In this document: positions 11,901-25,157 of the stretch, piece by piece
Position numbering within the stretch: position 1 is the first letter of the stretch
Layout of the letters: the number at the start of each line of letters is the position of its first letter
NCBI RefSeq assembly: GCF_019925205.1
Contig: NC_083564.1
Location: 36,804,447 to 36,868,446 of the forward strand
Reading direction: 5' to 3'
DNA length: 64,000 nt
DNA from: Metopolophium dirhodum
Taxonomy: Eukaryota > Arthropoda > Insecta > Hemiptera > Aphididae
Notes under the pieces: generated by a model
Databases searched by the model: none
What the model was told of the DNA's origin: nothing
Seen by the model: the letters and a program-made list of their open reading frames with translations, nothing else
Program-made: the position numbers and the translations under genes

Positions 11901-13550
11901 AAATATATACCAATAAATAGGCAATAGCTGATATTTCAATCAGTTATTTTCCGGTTTAACTTCGAAACACGTTTGACATTTTGAACAAAAGTAAGAAATG
12001 TGTATAGGTATTTAAAATAGATTTTAATTATTTTCAACCCCGCGAGTTATGGAACCGGTTTATAACTTAAACCAATAAAATAAAATGAAACAATTACTGG
12101 CCCAAACGAAACCAAATACGAAATATAAATTCTAAAGTGTTCAATTATTACCTTTTTACTCTCACTATTCAAACCTAAAACCACAACTGAAATATACTTA
12201 CGAAGTATAAAATATAGACTACCATAGTAAACCGTTCTGTTTGAAATAAAAATCACCTTCACTAAGTTTTATTACTTTTACGTGTTAAACTATTTTTTTT
12301 AACACTAAATAATTTTAACTAATATATTTTTAAGTTTCAACAATCACAAACATATTTGATACACCATCACACTAAATAAATATTATTTTCTGGAATAATG
12401 TGTAAATATTAATATCAATCATTATTCATTGATCAGCCTATCCACGGCACTCGAATATCTCAATACGATGTGAAAATGTTCGAGAGAGGCTCTTTTATTT
12501 CCTCTTTAAAAAATCTAGATACTTCACTAGTTCACTAAATATCTCTAAATACTAATTGGCCATTATTATTATATTATGTATATACTGTAGAGATAATTAT
12601 AATTATCGTTACATTGACTTATTGACTATTGTATAACGTCGGCGGTCGCCGTCAAACGTGGATCGCGTAGCACTGGTATACAAATTAAAAATATGTACAA
12701 ATAAACGTATGCCCCTAATGGATTTTTACGGTTCAACGATTATAATAACAATTTCTGAGATAGATTAAATAACGAATAAATAAAAAGTTCCTATAGCCTA
12801 TAGGTACATCATACTATATCGACACGGGACACGAACTGCTGCAGGATTATAATAGCGATAAGACATCAAATTTATGTCAAATAAATTATTACATTTATGG
12901 TATTCAACGCTAATATAGAAGCTACTTCAGTCGATTTCAAAACAAAAATAAAAACTTCCATCGCCCCTAAAGTCTAAGTTTTCAATAAAATATTATAATG
13001 TATATATTATACATATAACCTATATAAGTTTATCTTTCCATATAGACAAAACGTGTAATATCATATTATATTATTAAATTATAATACCGCGAACCGTGAT
13101 GCACATCATATTGCGGACGGGGAAAAACAACCGGCCCAAGTTGGACAACTATATAGCTACTGCCTACTAGTTACTACCTACTTGTATATTATATATACCT
13201 ATATATATATATATACGCACGACTACAAAATGCGACGTCTCGAAACGACCGAATTAAAATAAATGATATTCCATACATTATATTATTATTATATTATTAT
13301 GCGCGGGACATGCGATCCATACGGATCGTGCGGATAAACTCAAACAGCCGGACGTCGCTGCTGCAGCCGGTATTACATCATATTAAACATATATACCGTG
13401 GTAGTATCATACAGTTGGTCACCGCGCCGCCGTCCATCATTATAATCGTTACTTATCGTACCCGTCGCGGCGGCGTCGCGCATCGCAGACGCGTATCCGC
13501 AGTCGCCGACGGTATGGCGGGTTGAACGGCCAAGGAACGCGAGCGCGAGA
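8932..13550. other. Non-coding stretch with CpG islands
   Basis: Mostly AT-rich, with CpG-rich patches at about 10330-10460, 10560-10640, 11060-11180, 11400-11560 and 13300-13540, and an (AAT)n tract at 11306-11336. Short ORFs in the patches show no recognisable domain. Such islands could be regulatory DNA or small exons of an undetected gene; nothing in the sequence decides this. Confidence 0.45.
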
Positions 13551-13555
13551 CTGAC

Positions 13556-13556
<1 letters not shown>

Positions 13557-13646
<90 letters not shown>
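13557..13646. repeat. Pure (TG)45 dinucleotide microsatellite
   Basis: Ninety uninterrupted bases of alternating T and G. It is the longest perfect simple repeat in the window, can adopt Z-DNA, and is likely length-polymorphic between individuals. It produces long Cys-Val and Thr-His frames that are not genes. Confidence 0.98.
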
Positions 13647-13649
<3 letters not shown>

Positions 13650-13749
13650 TGTGCCTAAGAGACGACGGCGGGTTAGGTACGACGGATCTGCACTTTTTAT
13701 TGGCGAAAAAGGGGGGAAGAAAAAAAGAAAACCGCTGCGCGTTACATCG

Positions 13750-15150
13750 TCGTAATAATATATAATATATATCATCCGGTCACGTATATATAATATAATT
13801 TTATGCGTATATTATTCTATTGTATATAAGCGATCTTCAGAGACGTAGAAGACCTGGGGATTTCTACAGCAGCATCAACCGTTGCGCGATCGACTGATCG
13901 CCCTTTGATTGTGTAACGTATGTATAAGAGTGTATAGACGAGCAATATGGTAGACATGATAATAATAATATATAGGTTAATGTTTTTTTATTTCAAAAAG
14001 TTATTATTTCTCTCACGAAAACGACGACGATTCGAGTGGTAGGGTGAACGAAGTGGAAGACTCGCCAGATCAATGTAGGTACCTACGTATAAAAGTCTAC
14101 AAATCAATATCTATTGTTAGTGTTTTATGAGTAAAAATATGTTGAGTCAAACCTTAATTTTTTAAAGATTACTGAAGTACTACGCTTCATTATTCATTTT
14201 CATACTATATAAAATCGTTCTCACGAATAAAAACCGATCTCCCTAAAACTGATTAAACCAATTTATAGTCCTAAAAGTTATCAAGTCCGATTTCCCTAGG
14301 CTTCACTGGACATTCTAATTCCTTGCATATTAGTATAGGTTAATTGAATACATTCATTGTTGTGAATTTTTAAAGGTATATCGAGGTATATGCTTATACA
14401 TATAAATATTATAGTTCATAAGTCTCATTTTGACTTCTATACGACTATACCTATAAAAAACCGCAATTCACAAATATGAAGAAACGTATACCCTGTCCCG
14501 GGCACGAAAAAAAACTAGAACCGACACGTCATGACGATTGACGCGACAACTCTCCGACACAATAATATTATTATTTTTGCACTGGCGAAACCCACACCTC
14601 AATCTCGTCGATTTCTGCAGCCTACGCTTACCTAAATAGGTATATCACCGCCATCACAATACACCTCTCTCGACGTTTTGATGACTACGTGACGACGACA
14701 ACGACTGTACGACAAGTATCATAAATTATTATTATTAGAGTGGTATGGAATATAGATGGTAGACCAAGTATGAGTAGTATTACAAGGATCGGATGTTTAT
14801 GATTTTGTGCGTGTTTCAAATCCCGGAATAAACATTTTAATTTGCATATTCTTGCAATATTTTAAATATTTTTGTCACATTTTGAAATTATTACAAAATA
14901 TATTTTAGAATTTTACATACTATTTTGACTCTTAAAATGAATACATGTGATTTACGATAAATACGTTTTATTATTAGTTGTTACTAAACGTATGGATATT
15001 GTTGTAAATTATTTAAAAGTACGAGAAATTAAAGAATAATTTTATTACATATTTTGAATGCATAAAAATTGCTAAGCGCTGTCGTACTATATACACAGAT
15101 TCCAGATTTTCAATCCAACAAAAACTGACTCGTTGTAGTGTTATATATTC
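13750..15150. other. Non-coding stretch
   Basis: AT-rich sequence with several CpG patches (about 14020-14060, 14510-14540, 14650-14710) and an AGGTACCTA site near 14079. No gene or mobile element recognised. Confidence 0.45.
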
Positions 15151-15154
15151 ATAT

Positions 15155-15305
15155 ATACTGGGTGGTTCGCCAAGCATAGTCACCCCGTTTTTTCTTTAAT
15201 GGTGAATTTGATTTTTGTAATTTTTAAGTATACTAAAGGACCATATTTTAAACTATATAGGTTTTTTATAAAAAAAAAAAAATTGGCATTGTATCACCCT
15301 GTATA
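15155..15305. mobile_element. Candidate MITE with short ATACNGGGTG inverted ends
   Basis: The left end reads ATACTGGGTGGTTCGCC and the right end CACCCTGTAT, which inverted is ATACAGGGTG, giving 9 of 10 matching terminal bases. The spacing of about 150 bp and an internal A-run fit a small non-autonomous DNA transposon. The flanks are TA-rich, so the target duplication (possibly TA) cannot be separated from background. Family unknown. Confidence 0.5.
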
Positions 15306-18300
15306 CATATAAATAAAATACTCTACACGCATACTGCACTGCTGTTGCAACCTGCAGCAGCGACCACATCAAGTAGACGTGCAATGTGTCGTTTTTCGAC
15401 TGCACGCAGTATATCACGCCTCACATGCACAGCCGATCGTAAATAACATCGGAACACTCGGAACAATGCACCGCTGGTCCACTGCAGCAACCGGTGCACC
15501 GAACAGCTCAGAGTGTCCGTATACTACTAATAATAATAATAACATTGACCGTAATAGTAGTAGTGGAAAAGAAAAAAACATAAATTATAAAAGCTTCGCG
15601 GCGCACGAGAGGAGAAGAAAAACTAAAGAGAGAAAAAGAAAAACTAAATTTTCAAAATATCGTTGGACGGTGGCGACTACGCAGACGATCGCCTTCCCCC
15701 CGCTCGGGCTTTATTTATAATAATATTGTAATAATATTGTAATAATATTATATTATATTATAATACGCGCGTGCGGTACAAAAATATGTCCGAACTAACG
15801 CATATAATATTATAACATTACATTATTATGCGGTTCGGCCGGGCTAAATTTGCATTTGCATTTGCATTACCATAAGGAACCAGTTCTGATAAGAAGTATA
15901 TAGGTACCTATAATACCTGTATATGCATCTGTATACACCTCGGCCCGCGGGCACGACCATAAAACATGTGTTGCCATTGTTTTTGCCCGTTAGTATTTTT
16001 TATCTGACGAGGACGAAAAAATATCGTTTAATGCGTATAAAATATACTCTGCCGTACATATATACCTTACCTATATGGACCTTTTTTTTCATCATCCAGC
16101 CGGGAAAGGTCAGATACGCGTGATACGCGCAAACGGAGAAAGCACTATATATATAATGTGTGTGTGTGTGTGTGTGTGTTGTGCATATTATATTTTATAC
16201 CGCGGTATAGGTCCCGGTGCAGGTGGTCGTGAGACACGGCGAAAAAGGATGCACATCTCGAGGTAGATAGGCTATGCAGAGGTAGGTAAGTACTCGCAAT
16301 AATGGGCAGACCTGACGCGCGCGGTGTAACGGCGATTTTGTATATAATATACTTGACAGCATAATGCTCGTAGCGCGATTTGAAACAGCTCTCCTCGAGT
16401 CTATAATATCTTCTATCCTATAACCGATGGGACTTATGTCGACGGTGGAGAATCGCCGTCGTTCCCGTTTAACTTGCACACGAATATCATATTGTTTGTA
16501 GATGGTAGATACTCATACTCACACGCACACAAACACAATATATGATATATACATATATAGTAAGTACGTATATAATATATATACTGCCAGATTAATCATA
16601 AACCCATAACAGACAATAGGTAGTCAATATTCAAAATTATTCTATTTGATTTAATATTCACCTATTCCGTTCTGTAAAATTAATAGTATAATATATTTAA
16701 TTTGTCCATAGAATGTTTTTATAAATAATTATTACTATATTATAATGATCCGGCTATCTCAGAGTCGCTGTAGAAAATACGAAATTGGTTTGAAACTTAA
16801 ATGAAAAAAGAAAAACCTCAACGGTACCTATTAGAGTTGATTTCTAAAGACATTCAAAAAGGGCCGATGATGATAATTTAGGTAAATGTCATGACTTATT
16901 ATAATCATTTTGAATGATAGTAATGCAGAGAGATTATTATTTCTGAATTTAAGTTGTAGCTATTTAAGTTTTAACTGCAGTTAATAGAACAATACAAGTA
17001 CTTACACTTTCTACGGAATAATTCATGATCCTGGTATTCTAGGTATTTGTAAAGTATAACGATAATTATTGGTATATTTATTATAATTGTACTATCTAAT
17101 TACATTATGCATATTATTAACATGTAAATAATACATTTTAAATTTAATGTTAATCACTTGTTATGTCTCAATTTGTTCACCTGTCTATAACATTTTAATG
17201 GTTGTTGTTGGATTCCGGTTATTCAATTATTCGATACGTCAAACTATCCTTCAAGTTATAATACTGTTATAGTATGTTTAAATATAATTAGAACTAGGTA
17301 ACTATTAAAGTACCTTTTTTTTTTATTGTATCACAATAAAAAAACACTTGCAGTAAAAAATATTGTAAACTTTATATAACGTAATAAACGATGATGCTAT
17401 TAATAATAAAACGATTAATATTAACAAGTGACTCTATACAGCTTACAAGTGTAATTTAATGTTATAGAAATATTTGATCCGATCGCTAAAAAGTTTAAGT
17501 GAACTAGTGAAATAATATGCATAAATGTGATTAACGGTTAAATTATTGACAGTATTCAGATATGAGATTATTTTCGTCGTGATGCAGATTCAGATTATAC
17601 TACAGACAATAAGACGTTTATTACAAAAACCAATAGGTAATGAATACAATATTATCCAAGTTCGCGAAAACAGTTTTTAACGTTCAAGCAAAATAATACT
17701 TAAATCGGTATGTTTTCTATTATTTATCGCAAATCCCACAAGTCGTTAATTTTGTTTTTCTTCGTTTTGAAAATGATATATTTTTATTTCATGTCTTTCT
17801 GTATTATAATACTTCATTATACTAGATACATCCGCACCGTAAAAAATATATTATACATTTCTCGAGTTTTTATTTCTTTCATTTTTTACACCATATACTT
17901 TTCTATTCAATATAATCACTTAAACGCGCAAATGTTTTATTTCCCACAACAACGCGTATTATTCCGTATTGTTTACATTTTTTCGAAACTGAAGACACGG
18001 TAATAGGCACATCGGACTATAATACACTTCGCGCGCGCGTGTATATATATTTATGAGATATCGTACACAATTACGCGTTTCTCCTGCAGGTTCTGTCAAT
18101 CGTATAAATCGCATCGATTACCGGAGACGTCCATTTCAATGCCTATATAGACGGCATAATATTATACCTAGGCGCACACAGCTATACATATATTTTAGTA
18201 TGCCACGACGACGACAATGCCTATAGAGCGCTTCACGTTTTTCTTTTTTTTTTTTGAAACGGAACCGTCAGAATACAATAATTCGCCCGCTATAATATGA

Positions 18301-19320
18301 ATATCGCGGTGTAGAGTAAAGACTTAAAGAGTAGAGCTAATGCAGTGCAATATCGCGTTCGCATTGCATATTATACAGATAGAGCTGGTATATAATTTTA
18401 TTATTTGTAATATATTATACAGCTATAAAGTATTATATACGAACATAGTATATAGGCGTGATCAGACAGATATATTTGTGGCAGGTCGGGCTGTACGCCT
18501 GTACACACGCACACACACTGCACATACAAACATATGTATATTTAATATTTAATATTATGTATATTGTAATGTAATAATGTTATATAACCGTCCACCCACG
18601 CCCGTAATACCTCATCCCGTTCTAATCTAAAAGATAACACTGTACAAAACCGTTGAGTAACTATATATATTTGCTAATACAGGTGCACGGATGAAAATAG
18701 CTGTAATAAATATGTGACTATTTACTATTTACCTATATATTAACCGATCTATGCTTACATATATAAAGAGTAAAGACAACAATCGTTTCGATGATAATAC
18801 ACAATATTATATACATGTGTCATATTGTATCAAATAATTCTTTTGTTCCCATCCCAATATCCCCCTATTTGAACAAAAAGTATAATATGCTTCGAGCCAC
18901 CCTCACGAACTATATACCCACACAATATTACTACGAGCTTTGCGTCGTCACTGATTTTAAGTAGGTACATGTCTCCAACCGGTCAAGTTTTTTGAACCTC
19001 AATCAAGCTGACTGATGTTTTTTGATATTCAACTCCAAGATTCTTTAGTCATACAAAAATGTTGGAGCCTCCTGTTCTAGACCGACGGGAAACGAGTGAC
19101 GATTTCTGCGGCCCGCAGATCGGATTATGGAGTAAGTCTCCACACTACATTATTATTATAAGCACAGTGGCGATGACGCTTTCATATAAAATATAAATCA
19201 TATAATTTAAACGGCAGTCGATGCGATAACGAGCGTATATGACACGAGACAATACCAGATAATAAACTATATTTATGTACATATATGTATTTATATGCCC
19301 TATACGGTTATATATTACAC
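15306..19320. other. Non-coding stretch with microsatellites
   Basis: Holds CpG-rich patches at 15330-15500 and 15590-15710, a (TG)n tract at 16157-16180, a CpG patch around 16190-16450 and 18010-18180, and otherwise AT-rich DNA. Open frames in it lack recognisable domains. Confidence 0.45.
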
Positions 19321-19326
19321 AACATA

Positions 19327-19552
19327 AACATACGCTACTGTCGATGTGCGGAGTGCGGGGAGCCGCGCAGAGTTTACCGTGGACAGCCGCACTTATTATA
19401 GGCGTAGCATTTTTAAAAGAAAAAATCTCGACGCAAATAGTGACCGTTTTGCGCTCGTGTTTCGCAAAGTCGATGCGAACCCGATAGGACGCACATTTCT
19501 CGCGCACGGTAGTCTTCTGCAGCTGTATATTACCGCCGACCGGGTCAACGGA
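19327..19552 (+). other. Coding-like GC-rich island ending in a GTAAGT donor
   Basis: About 225 bases that stay open on the plus strand and end at a strong donor (GGACTG|GTAAGT, intron from 19556). The peptide includes VDSRTYYRRSIFKRKNLD and VFRKVDANPIGRTFLAHG but matches no family I know. No clear acceptor with a pyrimidine tract lies upstream; an internal CGCGCAG could serve. A minus-strand frame of 209 codons also spans the region, which shows how little an open frame proves here. Unidentified; could be an exon or chance. Confidence 0.25.
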
Positions 19553-19578
19553 CTGGTAAGTTATAAAGGTATAAGTGC

Positions 19579-19600
19579 ATGTGTGTGTGTGTGTGTGTGA
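19579..19600. repeat. (TG)n microsatellite
   Basis: Short run of about ten TG units directly downstream of the coding-like island. Confidence 0.85.
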
Positions 19601-22600
19601 TGCTGACTGAGCGTAACCTGGACCCGGGTGTAAATAATTACGAGCGCTCACCCGGATCCGTGCATTATATATATTATATATTATTATATAGGTATATAGT
19701 ATACATTTATATAATATAATATACATTATTCGCGTACAATATCTGTAGAATCCAAAATTTGCATAAAACATCAAACACGAGGAAGAAGTTTTACCCGCGG
19801 TTTTAAAAATTCAAATATCCCCCCCCCCTCTTCCGACATGCCACGATAGCTATTTCCCCCGTGAATCAACCATTGCAGCACGTCTATTTATTTAAAACCG
19901 AACGACACGAACGATATATATAATATTATCATGTATATATTATTTAGAAAGACCGCGACAGCGCCTCGGCGGACACGATCTTTACCGTTAACCACGGGAC
20001 ATGCGCGCGAGAGACACGTCCATATATTATTATTGTATTATTGTTATATATGTATATACATAAACATATTGTTTGGGTAACGTTTAAGCAGACCACGTTT
20101 TATCCAAAAGGTACCTAATTGAAATGTTCTTTGTTCGCATAGCTTAAGTTTACAACGCACAAACAACGATAAATGCAGAGAATCGGCTCCAAGTAAACGT
20201 CATAAATGAACATATATAATACAACACTTACTATATACAGTAGATACACAATGCACAACGTAGATCACTGCAGTACTACATAGTGTTAGCAAACGAAATA
20301 ATTCACATCAAAGTTGATAATATAATATGGCTACAACCTATAGTCAGTTTTTTAATCATACCTATACGACGTTGACCGCATAAGTCATGAATGCTTTATA
20401 ATTTTAAGAAAATAATATTTACGACTTGTTAGTTAATATTAATACATAATATCACATAAATAATAATATTATATATACGTAGCTATATAATGTGTAGTTA
20501 TATGTTTATGTCAATAATAACCTGACTAGAAGAGTAATTAAAATGCTTTAGTTTATAAATAAAGATGTAGGTAGGTAAACAGCTATAACATGCACCTATA
20601 TATTATTATTATTCAAACGTTCGCTAGGTTTTGTCGTTTTATTTATTTGAAACACTTCAAACTTGACACATGGGGGTCAAATTGAATAAGCTGTCGTAGT
20701 ACTGTAATAAGTAATCATCTTTTAGATTTTAAACTATTCAATTGCATCTAATAGCATACAAATGGCTATATACATGTATAATATGTAGTTATTCATTTAT
20801 ATTTTATTAAGACTTTATAATATATTTTAATCAAATTTAAAACTCCTGTGACATAAATTACGAGAAATAATTACAAACATGTATTAATCGTATATACGTT
20901 AGAAATAAATAAATAAAATTAATACACCCCAATTCGAATAAAATATAAGATTCAAGAAGATAAAAGTGAACGTTGTTAAATAAAATAAAATAATTTTTTT
21001 TTTTTTAGAACTAATTTATTTAAAAACGTGAAGTGAAACCTCTTTTTTACTTCCTAATATAAATAAATACACGACGACTTAGATTGTATGGAAATACGCA
21101 TAAGGGAAACGAACGATCTTTACCGTTAGCACGTGACCATTCTGTTACATATGCCACATCAGGATCAAAGATCCACGGCTTATATTGATATCAGTACCTA
21201 TGCGTCTATAATATTACATATGTATCATAATAATCATACTATATGCTAAACCAGTAAATAATTTAAATCAGTGAGTTGTGTGTATTTGAATATAATATTA
21301 TGTAACAAAATTACCATTTATTATACTCGTATAGGTATACCTTACTTATATAGATAAAAGCCACTTTAATATGGGCCTTTAAAAACCCATTCCACTGATA
21401 TATAATTATATAATGTACCTCCTATGTGCGTAATAAAATCAAGAGCAAAAAAAAGCTATCGTAGAGAACCGTCGCAAAAAAAAGGTTTTCTTTTGATTTC
21501 AAAGTTTTTACAAAATTAATGATAGGTACAAATCAAATATTTATTTGACGTTTTTTTGTGATATGTCTATGCGCGTATATATAGGTAGGTACTCGTTTTG
21601 ATTCGCCTCTACCGAACAATAATTGTTAAAAACTGGGTGACTCGGTCATTATGGTAATTTGTTAACCGTTACTTCCAGGGGATGTATATATGGTTAATAT
21701 AGTTAATAATCAAAAGTAGTGTTTTTTTTGCCCTATAAGTAAACATTCGAGTCCGTTTGAGGTCGTGATCGAAAAACTCGTTCGAAATAAATGGAATTAT
21801 TTTATTTGTCGAATCCAAATTTAATTTCGCCGACAACAATCGTTTACAACACCGACGCCTTTTAAGTGCATACTGCATACATCAAACAAACGGAAAGAAA
21901 AAAATAATAACCGAAAACCGGCTGCCGACACGGACCAGTTTTAGGCACGTTCAAGCCATAACTGCACATTCGTTATTATATAAAATACACACAGGGTACC
22001 AATACTTACTAAAAATCTGCTGTTTATATTCTATGTGGCAGGTTATGATAACTGATCAAAAATCTTGCTTTTTGGTTTTTTTTTAAACATAACTGTACTT
22101 ACTATATGTATAGTAAATTGAAATGTGTACGATTAGTTATATGAAACAAAAATAAAAACAATTGTAACAAATGAAAATATACTAATTTTTTAATGAATAT
22201 ATGAAACGAATAAATTGTATTAATTAATTTTTTTACTAAACAAGACGATGACGTACCAAGTGTTTTGAAAGTTAGAACAAAAAATTATGAAACCATCTAT
22301 TTACAAAAAAAAATTCAATAGTTATGTAAATGTTGTCCCCGATGATGCGTGTATAGCCAAACTTCTATCTACATGCTTGGATCAATCAATAATAATCCAT
22401 TGATGTAAGTACCTTATAATGAAAAATGTAGGCATACTAAGCTAAAATATTTTTGTTGTTCTTTTATCAGGGTGATTTGTAAAATTTCCAACACACCTAA
22501 CCAATATAGCGTGCTCTACAGGTAACATACCTATATAATAATATATTATGTAGGGTGGGTACTGGCGTGAGACGGTTTTATATACATGGGCCTGACCATC

Positions 22601-24340
22601 TAGTTATTGATTTGAGAAATATTATGAACGAGCTTATTTAAAACAATCGCAATATTATTGCTGTAGACCGGATCTAGAGGTCCATCGGAAAGCGAAAACC
22701 CTCGGCAGTGCACGGTTGCCCCAAATCCGCCCGCAACGAAGACATCATAATCACAGGTTCTGCGGAACTAGCGAGCAGTCTAATTTACAAACTGTAACCT
22801 TAAACTTCATGGAACTCTGTTCGTTAAGTGATTTTCGTCGTCATTGTGCGTACACAAATGAGAATGTTCCCACGCGTCGGCGAAACTAAAGCCAATTACC
22901 GGGCCACGAAAAGACTGTGGATCGTTTTTTCTTCTTCGTCTTCTTCTTCCGCCGCCACGTCTTTCCTCTCCCATGTGCGTTTCTTGTCCTTCAGCTCGTT
23001 TATACAACAATGCCAGACGGTAAAAATGTATCAGTATATACATATAATAAAAAAATAACACACGCGAGTTTGTAATTGAATGACTTGAGAAGTATAAGGT
23101 AGCGCGATAATATTTTCGCATATTTAGTATTTAGAAGATAGATCCGGAGTTTATAAAGATAGCGATCTCTTGGGAAAACTAAGTAAAACGGTCTCTGGTT
23201 TTCGAATCGTAAGTTGAAACGGTGTGTGCGCCCTCTCGCTGCTCTAGAGGAAAACAGGTTCAATACCAACCCCGAGTTTGTGCCCCCCCCCCCCCCCCCC
23301 GCACGTTTCACAAAAGACACATCGAACGAAAGACGTCCCGTATATAGTCGAAGTATATAATTCGATATTTCTAACCCCGCTCGGTATTTTCCACACATAA
23401 TAACAATTCAATAACTGAGTAACCGAGTGTTTGTCGGCACCCGAAGTCAACATATTATAATATGCTATTGAAGTCTACCGTGTATTGATATATATATAAC
23501 TCGTACATACACGCAACAGCAGTCCTTTATATATCAGAAATCGTCGTATCGAATTTCTTCAATACAAAAATAATTCAGAGGGAGGATCAAAAAAAAATGT
23601 ACCTATTGAACCGCCGCTACGCACACTGAAATTGTACGATAAAAGCAAACATTCGATTTAAAATGATAAAATACATAAATACAAAATTCTTAAACCCGGA
23701 TTGCCTATAAAAGAATTAGGAATACCCACTGCGTGTATATAGAAGTGAAAGATTTCTCGTAATTCTAACGTTCTGACATTAAATAATTTAAACTCTTTCC
23801 GTGACCGTTTATAACTATATAATAATATATATTATTATATATACGTAACGTATCGATATTATACATGTAATATAACATTATATGGTATGTTTTGTTATAA
23901 TGGGCCGTGGGGCGACTATCATAAATCTTGTATTGCGTAAACAACTCACAATCGGGCGCAGGGTATTAAAAGGTCGATAACAATCTGTGCAATGTAATGG
24001 TTGCAGGTCGGGAGAACAAAAAAAAAAAGAGTAAATAGTAAAGAAAGGTCAATCGCAACTGTGAGACATCGGTCGCGGGAGGGTGCAGATACGCTACCCC
24101 TTATATATATATTGTATATATATATTTATATATAATATTTATACATATACACTACATGCGTTATAGGTACCTAAGGACACGTACCGACTAGGACCACCCA
24201 GACCGGGAGCGGTGCAATGCACACGATACAATAAATAATATACAGTGGTTTTTCTCGATATCCTATTAATCCTCATTTGTTATGCGCAGTCTCGTACAAG
24301 CGAAACAAGCGACGGAAAAAAACCGAACATAATAAATATA
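19601..24340. other. Non-coding stretch
   Basis: AT-rich with CpG patches at 19960-20010, 21880-21950, 22680-22760, 22850-22990 and 23210-23340. An 18-base C run lies at 23283-23300 and a CTT/GTC-rich tract at 22930-22955. No gene or transposon end was recognised. Confidence 0.45.
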
Positions 24341-24345
24341 AAATA

Positions 24346-24450
24346 CTAATGTACTACTGTAAGTAGAAAAAACAAGACGAAAATAACCCCTCCTGACCTC
24401 GCTTTGGGATCCTTGAGCCGGACGCTGGACCGGGTCCTGCTGGAGAACAT
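24346..24450 (-). CDS. Candidate first coding exon (unidentified), start codon in strong context
   Basis: On the minus strand an ATG at 24450-24448 sits in a near-ideal initiation context (GCGGCCGCCATGT) and opens a frame MFSSRTRSSVRLKDPKARSG before running into AT-rich, hydrophobic-coding sequence and a stop at 24346. A donor-like GAG|GTCAGG near 24396 would end the exon after 18 codons. Upstream (to about 24880) the DNA is strongly CpG- and GGC-rich, as expected of a promoter or 5' UTR. The peptide matches no family I can name and downstream exons were not found. It may instead be an upstream ORF or chance. Confidence 0.3.
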   Translation of the reverse strand: MFSSRTRSSVRLKDPKARSGGVIFVLFFLLTVVH

Positions 24451-24880
24451 GGCGGCCGCCACTATTTTTTCCTTTTCGGCGACTCTCCGGACATGAGACT
24501 CTGATGACAAAATAGTATAATATGTTATGCACACCGAAACTAAATCACACGCGCCACTTATACATACACTTATGCTATAAATTTACATATAAATCACAAA
24601 AATAAACCGACGACAAAATTATAATAATAAAATGCAGAAAATATAGTGCTCTAGAGACTTAAACGAATCGGTATGCACAGGACACGCGCGCACTCGCACC
24701 GCACACGACAGGACGCTTAGTGTTCCGGCCAAGAACTGCCGGTGCGCCTTCACGGGAACCGGTTAGTCCGCGGAGGCGGCGGCGGCGGTAGTCCGGGGCA
24801 ACGGGGCAACAAAAGACTACGACGGCGGTGCAGCATCACTCTTTACGCCCACTCCTGACGACCCGCACCACCGACCGTCG
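24451..24880 (-). promoter_or_regulatory. CpG island upstream of the candidate exon
   Basis: A GC-rich block with many CpG, a (GGC)n tract (24771-24789) and blocks such as GACCCGCACCACCGACC, ending in an (ATT)n tract at 24890-24910. Its position just upstream of an ATG with strong context suggests a promoter or 5' UTR for a minus-strand gene. No TATA or initiator element stands out. Confidence 0.3.
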
Positions 24881-25120
24881 ACGTAATTATTGTTATTATT
24901 ATTATTATTACTCTTTTTTTGTCTTTATTTCTGTGCGGTTAAGATGAGACATTGCAATGATCAGAATTTACGTGTGGACGTTTCATTTTAACATAAATGA
25001 TATATATTTTTTTTTAGTTTAGTCTTTCAAACTCTTTCGATGTCCTAGGGCCTAAGCTACTTCCACAACATTTGAACTGACCGCGTCAAACTGGACATCA
25101 CAATATGTAGTATTTATGTG

Positions 25121-25157
25121 TATGTATGTATGTATGTATGTATGTATGTATGTATGA
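25121..25157. repeat. (TATG)n microsatellite
   Basis: About nine near-perfect TATG tetranucleotides followed by AT-rich sequence. Confidence 0.9.

Noticed and set aside
13449..13775. Long frames of Thr-His or Cys-Val repeats
   Set aside because: Pure product of the (TG)45 tract.
19145..19774. A 209-codon minus-strand open frame
   Set aside because: It runs through a (CA)n microsatellite and AT-rich hydrophobic codons, has no domain, and overlaps a better plus-strand reading.
22807..23453. Overlapping frames around a poly-C tract
   Set aside because: Open on both strands because of the Gly/Pro-coding homopolymer and CTT-rich stretch; no recognisable protein.
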